DNA from: Hetaerina americana
Lineage: Eukaryota > Arthropoda > Insecta > Odonata > Calopterygidae
Direction of reading: 5' to 3'
NCBI GenBank assembly: GCA_022747635.1
Contig: JAKTNV010000024.1
Coordinates: 682,001-746,000, forward strand
DNA length: 64,000 nt
The position numbers and the translations under genes are program-made. The notes beneath the pieces are model-generated. The model did not search any database. It was not told the DNA's origin and saw only the letters and a list, made by a program, of their open reading frames with translations. Numbering within the stretch: the stretch's first letter is position 1; the number at the start of each line of letters is the position of its first letter. Shown here one piece after another: positions 60,352-64,000 of the stretch.

Positions 60352-62107
60352 CTGGTATGATGACTTCCACCAAATAACCCCTTAGACAGTATCTTATTGC
60401 GTCATTATTATTATTATTGTTGCATAGTTTTTATTTCATCATATTGCACAATCATCTATCATATTGAAATAGAGGTTGCATTAAAACCCATACAATTTAA
60501 AGAATAAAAGGAGCCGAGTGCTTTACAAATGAACATTTTCCAAAGGTTTCTTGTTTATATTTCCTTTGTGACGCAATATGGAAGGAACGCGTGAAATTTT
60601 GAATTTCATTTCTACAGCAAAAAATAGTTAGCATACCACAAACTATGAGATGGACCCTAGTAATGGCATTTTTTTATTGTTTTTTTATTCAAGCTCACAT
60701 TAAGGAACACTGCATGGGCTAGCCATTAACATAAATACGACTTTCCAGCAAAGAAATGATGATACAGTAAACGCACCGGATGCAGTTCAAAAATCCGTCC
60801 CGTGTTTTTGTCGGGATTAGTGGCGCATTAGAGGCTAACAAAACAACCCGCAAGGGATAAATAAGGCTGAGGATAATTAGAGCAGCTTTTCTGGTGTGGG
60901 GTCTCCGGAAGGATAACACTTTCCGAGGATGTTCTTAAGCCACACAATTCTCATGCGTCCATGTCCGCTGGAGAGATTAAAAAAAAAAAACTCCTCAAGG
61001 ATACAAAATCTATTCTTAAGGAGAGATGAATCCGTATATGTTAAGTCTCGCACATTTTTGTCATCGTGCAGATCGCGACGGAATGTCACATACGTAAAAA
61101 TGGTCCATGAAGGCTGTAGATACCCGAGGATGGTCCTAATGCTGCGAGATTATCAACCATTTATGCACATTTTTTAAATTCTTTAAGGACGTAGGATTTA
61201 TTGCATCAATACTCTGTATTTTACCTTTTCTTATTACCCAATGGTGATAGTTCATTATGACGATCCGGAATAATTAACGGCTAACGTGTGTTGGTGAATT
61301 TTTATTGTGTTCCGTAGCTACCCCCACGCATCAATATGAAGCACGAGCAATTAGTGCCAGAATGTGATATAAATATGCAAAGCTTAATAATGAATCAAGA
61401 TATGGATATGCATTATGTTTTCATGCTAAATTTAAATTTTAACACTGCTTAGCGTTCACGCCATACCGTTATTAGGAAAGCTCTTGGGTATGAATTAAAT
61501 TGAAATTGTGGAAGATTTTGTAACGAATTTATGTCATGAAAATAAGGATCGTTCGACTTTCCAATTTTTCGTACCTTATCATGTTGAGTTCCGGAAATTT
61601 AAGTTTTACGGAAAATTTTTTGGTCCCTTTGTATAAGGTATTAATATCTTATTAACACTGTTTTCGAAATGGTAATGAAACTCATGAGTTCACTCCTTTA
61701 ATGGATATAATTGAAATTCTTATTATTTAGGACCTATAAAAAAGTCAGTTTCTTAAAGGCGTCTGAAAACATGATTTAAATAAAAACACATTATATATAG
61801 CGAATGATCTTTATTGTGAAATGAATGATTCATTTGACCATCTTCAATTTTATTATTCTCTATTTATCTAGTTATTACTCTAGTTACTCAGTTATCAGTT
61901 CGATAGTGCAGAGTATAACATTTCAATGGTGACAACTTAAATGGAATAACACTAAAGTTTCCCTTAGTTTCTAATTAGTTCTTTCTAGGAAAATGAATTG
62001 TTCTCCTTGAAATATATGCCAGGCTTATGTGTAGCAATATAGCTTACAGGGAGATTTTGAATCAATACGAGTATCATATTTTCATCTTGCTTGATGTCAG
62101 ATATATG
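60352..62107. other. No gene recognised (AT-rich; short (ATT)n near 60.4 kb)
   Basis: A short ATT repeat occurs at about 60402-60417. Frames of 66-82 codons at 60719-61177 overlap on both strands and are not recognised. There is nothing else. Confidence 0.5.
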
Positions 62108-62249
62108 TACGAGGCACATTCTACAAGTAAGAGCCGTTTCCTTATACTTAAATATTAGCAGGTCAGAACAGAATTCTATTGAAATCTGAAGCCATTTAAG
62201 TTATTGTTTTGATTTGGTAGTCGTTGCCTATCGGGGAATGCAGATAAAA

Positions 62250-62660
62250 ATGTCCGCAAAAATCGTTGCTCCCTCCAATTGTAAAGTTCATACTGTGGTT
62301 CGATTTTTTGGTGCAAAAGAATTTTCCTGCTTCCCGAATTCACGGGTAATTGTGACTAGCTTATGAAACTACAGTATCGAACTTCAAAAATGGACTCACA
62401 GATGTCCATAATGACGAGCGGAGTGGTATTTCCAGTGGCCAGACCGATGAAATCGTTCAAGTGGACCAAAAACCGCGATCTGATCGATTGATTTATTCCC
62501 TCTAGTGTGAAGACGCACCACAATTTACACGATTATTAGGAAGAAGCTTGGTTACAACATGTTGTGCGCAAGGTGACTGCCGAGAATACCTATTGACCAA
62601 CAAGAAGGGTAAAAGAGTGGCGTAGCGTTTTTGGAACGCCATTGACAATACGAAGATGAC
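62250..62660 (+). pseudogene. Mariner transposase N-terminal remnant
   Basis: From an ATG at 62250 the translation reads MSAKIVAPSNCKVHTVVRFF, matching the family start pattern MSAKI.AP..CEVR.VIRFL. Frameshifted continuations carry NDERSG at about 62410, a second helix-turn-helix trace, then KKLGYNMLCAR, PRI and FLERH near 62630. This is the same subfamily as the 12.7-kb element (SCEVRAVIKFL, CARWVPR). Multiple stops make it non-functional. Confidence 0.82.
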
Positions 62661-62694
62661 TTGTCCCTTCTCCTAGTGATTATTTCCTTTTATT

Positions 62695-62985
62695 GCACTT
62701 CATCTACATCTATCTACATCTACATAATACCCCACAAGCCGCCGCAAGGGCGTGTGGCGGGGGGTGTTAGGTCACCAACCGTAAAAACGAAAAATACCAC
62801 ATGCAAAAAACAACACGGAAAATTACACCCCAGCAGCGCACACACTCATGCAAAACTCCCTCCATCCAATACTCATGCAAACACATACACCGCCAAACAA
62901 CAAAAAACTGAACCCCAGGATACAGCACGAAAGCCATCCTAAAACACGCAAGCCAGGACACAACAAGCAAGAATGTGAAATTTAC
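62695..62985 (-). repeat. LINE-like 3' tail repeat, copy 2, inserted in mariner
   Basis: On minus this ends in TAGATG-type repeats (62698-62728). It carries the conserved GC-rich core 62729-62784, inverse to 58203-58258, and an AC-rich stretch beyond, as in the first copy. It lies precisely between the two halves of the mariner remnant, so it inserted after the mariner. Confidence 0.75.
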
Positions 62986-63030
62986 TTCTATCGGGTGAGA
63001 GAGGTGATCTATCGGAAGATATCTGGGGAT

Positions 63031-63214
63031 ATCTATCACTTGAAACAATATCATAGAGTGCAACGGTTTGAAGACGATGAGGAATCCAAGACTGCCGTGG
63101 TCAGCGGGTTCAATTCTAAGTCGACGAACTTATGCATATGCTGAGGGAATAATGAAGCTAGTGCAGTGTTACGAAAATGGCTTAGAAGTAAACGATGATT
63201 ATGTGGATAAGTGA
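63031..63214 (+). pseudogene. Mariner transposase C-terminal remnant
   Basis: The translation contains HLKQYHRVQRFEDDEE, then SKTAVVSGFNS and, after a frame change, AEGIMKLVQCYENGLEVNDD with a stop at 63212-63214 after YVDK. These match the mariner C-terminal pattern HL.G.RF.DDEE.K.AV..WFNSQ and AEGIQKLV.RYDKCL...GDYVEK. It continues the remnant that starts at 62250. Confidence 0.85.
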
Positions 63215-63299
63215 AATAGGTTTTCAGGAAACTAAAACCACCAACACAAACTTTTTACTAACATTTTTTTATGACCTAACTTAAAAAATAACCCTCTTA

Positions 63300-64000
63300 T
63301 ATTATCGTACGCAAACGGCAGACGGCCAAACAAAAATTGAGCCAATCGTAACTGCACGGAATTTTTTGAAGTGCAACAGTGCATAGAAAGGTGATTCAGA
63401 TATCATATTGCACAATCACAAATGACTTCAACTCTACGAATGTCCGTGGGACGCTCGATCATTGGGAAGACAGCTCATCTCAGACCAGCTAGTCTACCTC
63501 CTCGATTCCTCACTCGTGTCACCCCTTCAGGGTAAGCCGCCCCCTCCGGTTCTCATCGACACTCCCGAGGCCACCCATTCTTACCTTGGAGTGAGCGGAG
63601 GAACAAAACCACAAGTAGAGGGATCACATCCCGAATGGCGTCCCAGACAAGTCAGCCCTCTCCAAACAACGTCCTGGCACCACCATAACCCATCCCCCAC
63701 ATCCCGCTTTCCACCCGCCCTTCCTAGGGAACCACTTCTCCTAAGAAAAAAGACGCGAAACCTCTTCGTTAGCCCTTCCTATTCAACTTCAGATTTCGCA
63801 CTGGGACCTTACCTTTCGCTACTCCCTCATACTTGTTACCTGGGACCCTAATCCCCCCTTTGCACTCTTACCAATCTTACCTCAATTCCTCCTCTCACAG
63901 CCCGTCAAACCCTCTCAATGCCGACCCCTCCCTAATCTTCGTCCTCCTTCTCGCTCACTCCTCCGAGAGATGGTTCCAGAGGGTGGGGGGGGGTGTGGTT
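63300..64000. other. No gene recognised; pyrimidine-rich from about 63450
   Basis: A 129-codon plus frame (63462-63851) is Pro/Ser/Leu-rich with no recognised domain. The window ends in a G-run (63985-63994). The C-rich composition resembles the other islands in inverse orientation. Confidence 0.45.

Larger units (their letters stand above)
62108..63299 (+). mobile_element. Third mariner, decayed and split by a LINE-like tail
   Basis: A mariner-like left end at 62108 (TACGAGGCACATTCTACAAG) resembles the right end near 63299 in inverse (TAAGAGGGTTATTTTTTAAG), both bounded by TA. Inside, transposase N-terminal remnants occupy 62250-62660 and C-terminal remnants 63031-63214. Between them lies a repeat of about 290 bp in the opposite orientation (62695-62985). 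Excluding that insert the element is about 900 bp, so part of the catalytic core has been lost. The ends are diverged, so this copy is older than those at 12.7 and 59.4 kb. Confidence 0.75.

Noticed and set aside
63462..63851. 129-codon Pro/Ser-rich plus frame at the right edge
   Set aside because: It is low-complexity, pyrimidine-driven composition with no domain; the window also ends shortly after.
1..64000. CRISPR arrays, bacterial operons, phage or plasmid functions
   Set aside because: There are no spaced short direct repeats, no ribosome-binding-site-led adjacent frames, and no prokaryotic gene families. All recognisable content is eukaryotic transposable elements.

Overview
This is eukaryotic nuclear DNA, most probably from an arthropod (likely an insect); the species cannot be told from the sequence. 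It is AT-rich overall with scattered GC- and purine-rich islands, it has no operon-like packing of genes, and its long open frames are either transposon-derived or low-complexity. I found no host protein-coding gene, rRNA, CRISPR array or convincing functional tRNA gene. It reads like a large intron or an intergenic desert that has collected transposable elements. Everything recognisable is mobile-element material.

Layout. At 1.3-2.3 kb lies a degenerate D,D34D mariner transposase. At 2.77-3.06 kb is a tRNA-derived SINE (here SINE-A) with short target-site duplications; further copies lie at 34.14-34.39 kb and 57.55-57.78 kb. GC/purine-rich islands occur near 6.9-7.7, 10.8-12.65, 15.4-16.45, 22.8-23.45, 24.9-25.35, 26.9-27.8, 31.4-32.0, 46.5-46.9, 51.1-51.7, 52.3-53.35 and 63.45-64.0 kb. 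At 12.687-13.439 kb is a compact mariner with perfect 35-nt inverted ends (TA included), which has lost its catalytic domain but keeps an open DNA-binding frame. A second SINE family (SINE-B) occurs at 30.3-30.84 kb and as an inverted pair at 54.03-54.3 kb. A 54-bp inverted repeat set in (TA)n tracts lies at 33.6-34.5 kb. A 5'-truncated, frameshifted non-LTR retrotransposon with endonuclease and reverse-transcriptase remnants runs on the minus strand at 54.77-57.35 kb. A second internally deleted mariner is at 59.42-59.97 kb, a long hairpin at 60.18-60.35 kb, and a third decayed mariner at 62.11-63.30 kb that is split by the 3' tail of a LINE-like repeat also present, inverted, at 58.0-58.28 kb.

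How the parts relate. No host pathway is encoded. The most interesting pattern is that two different mariner lineages have independently become short TIR-bounded elements of the form 'N-terminal DNA-binding region plus last about 30-40 residues', with the DDE/D core removed. Both share a TCCGGAAA core in their inverted ends. Retention of the DNA-binding part raises the testable idea of non-autonomous elements that could also act as titrators or repressors of an active mariner, as with P-element KP. That function is inference only.
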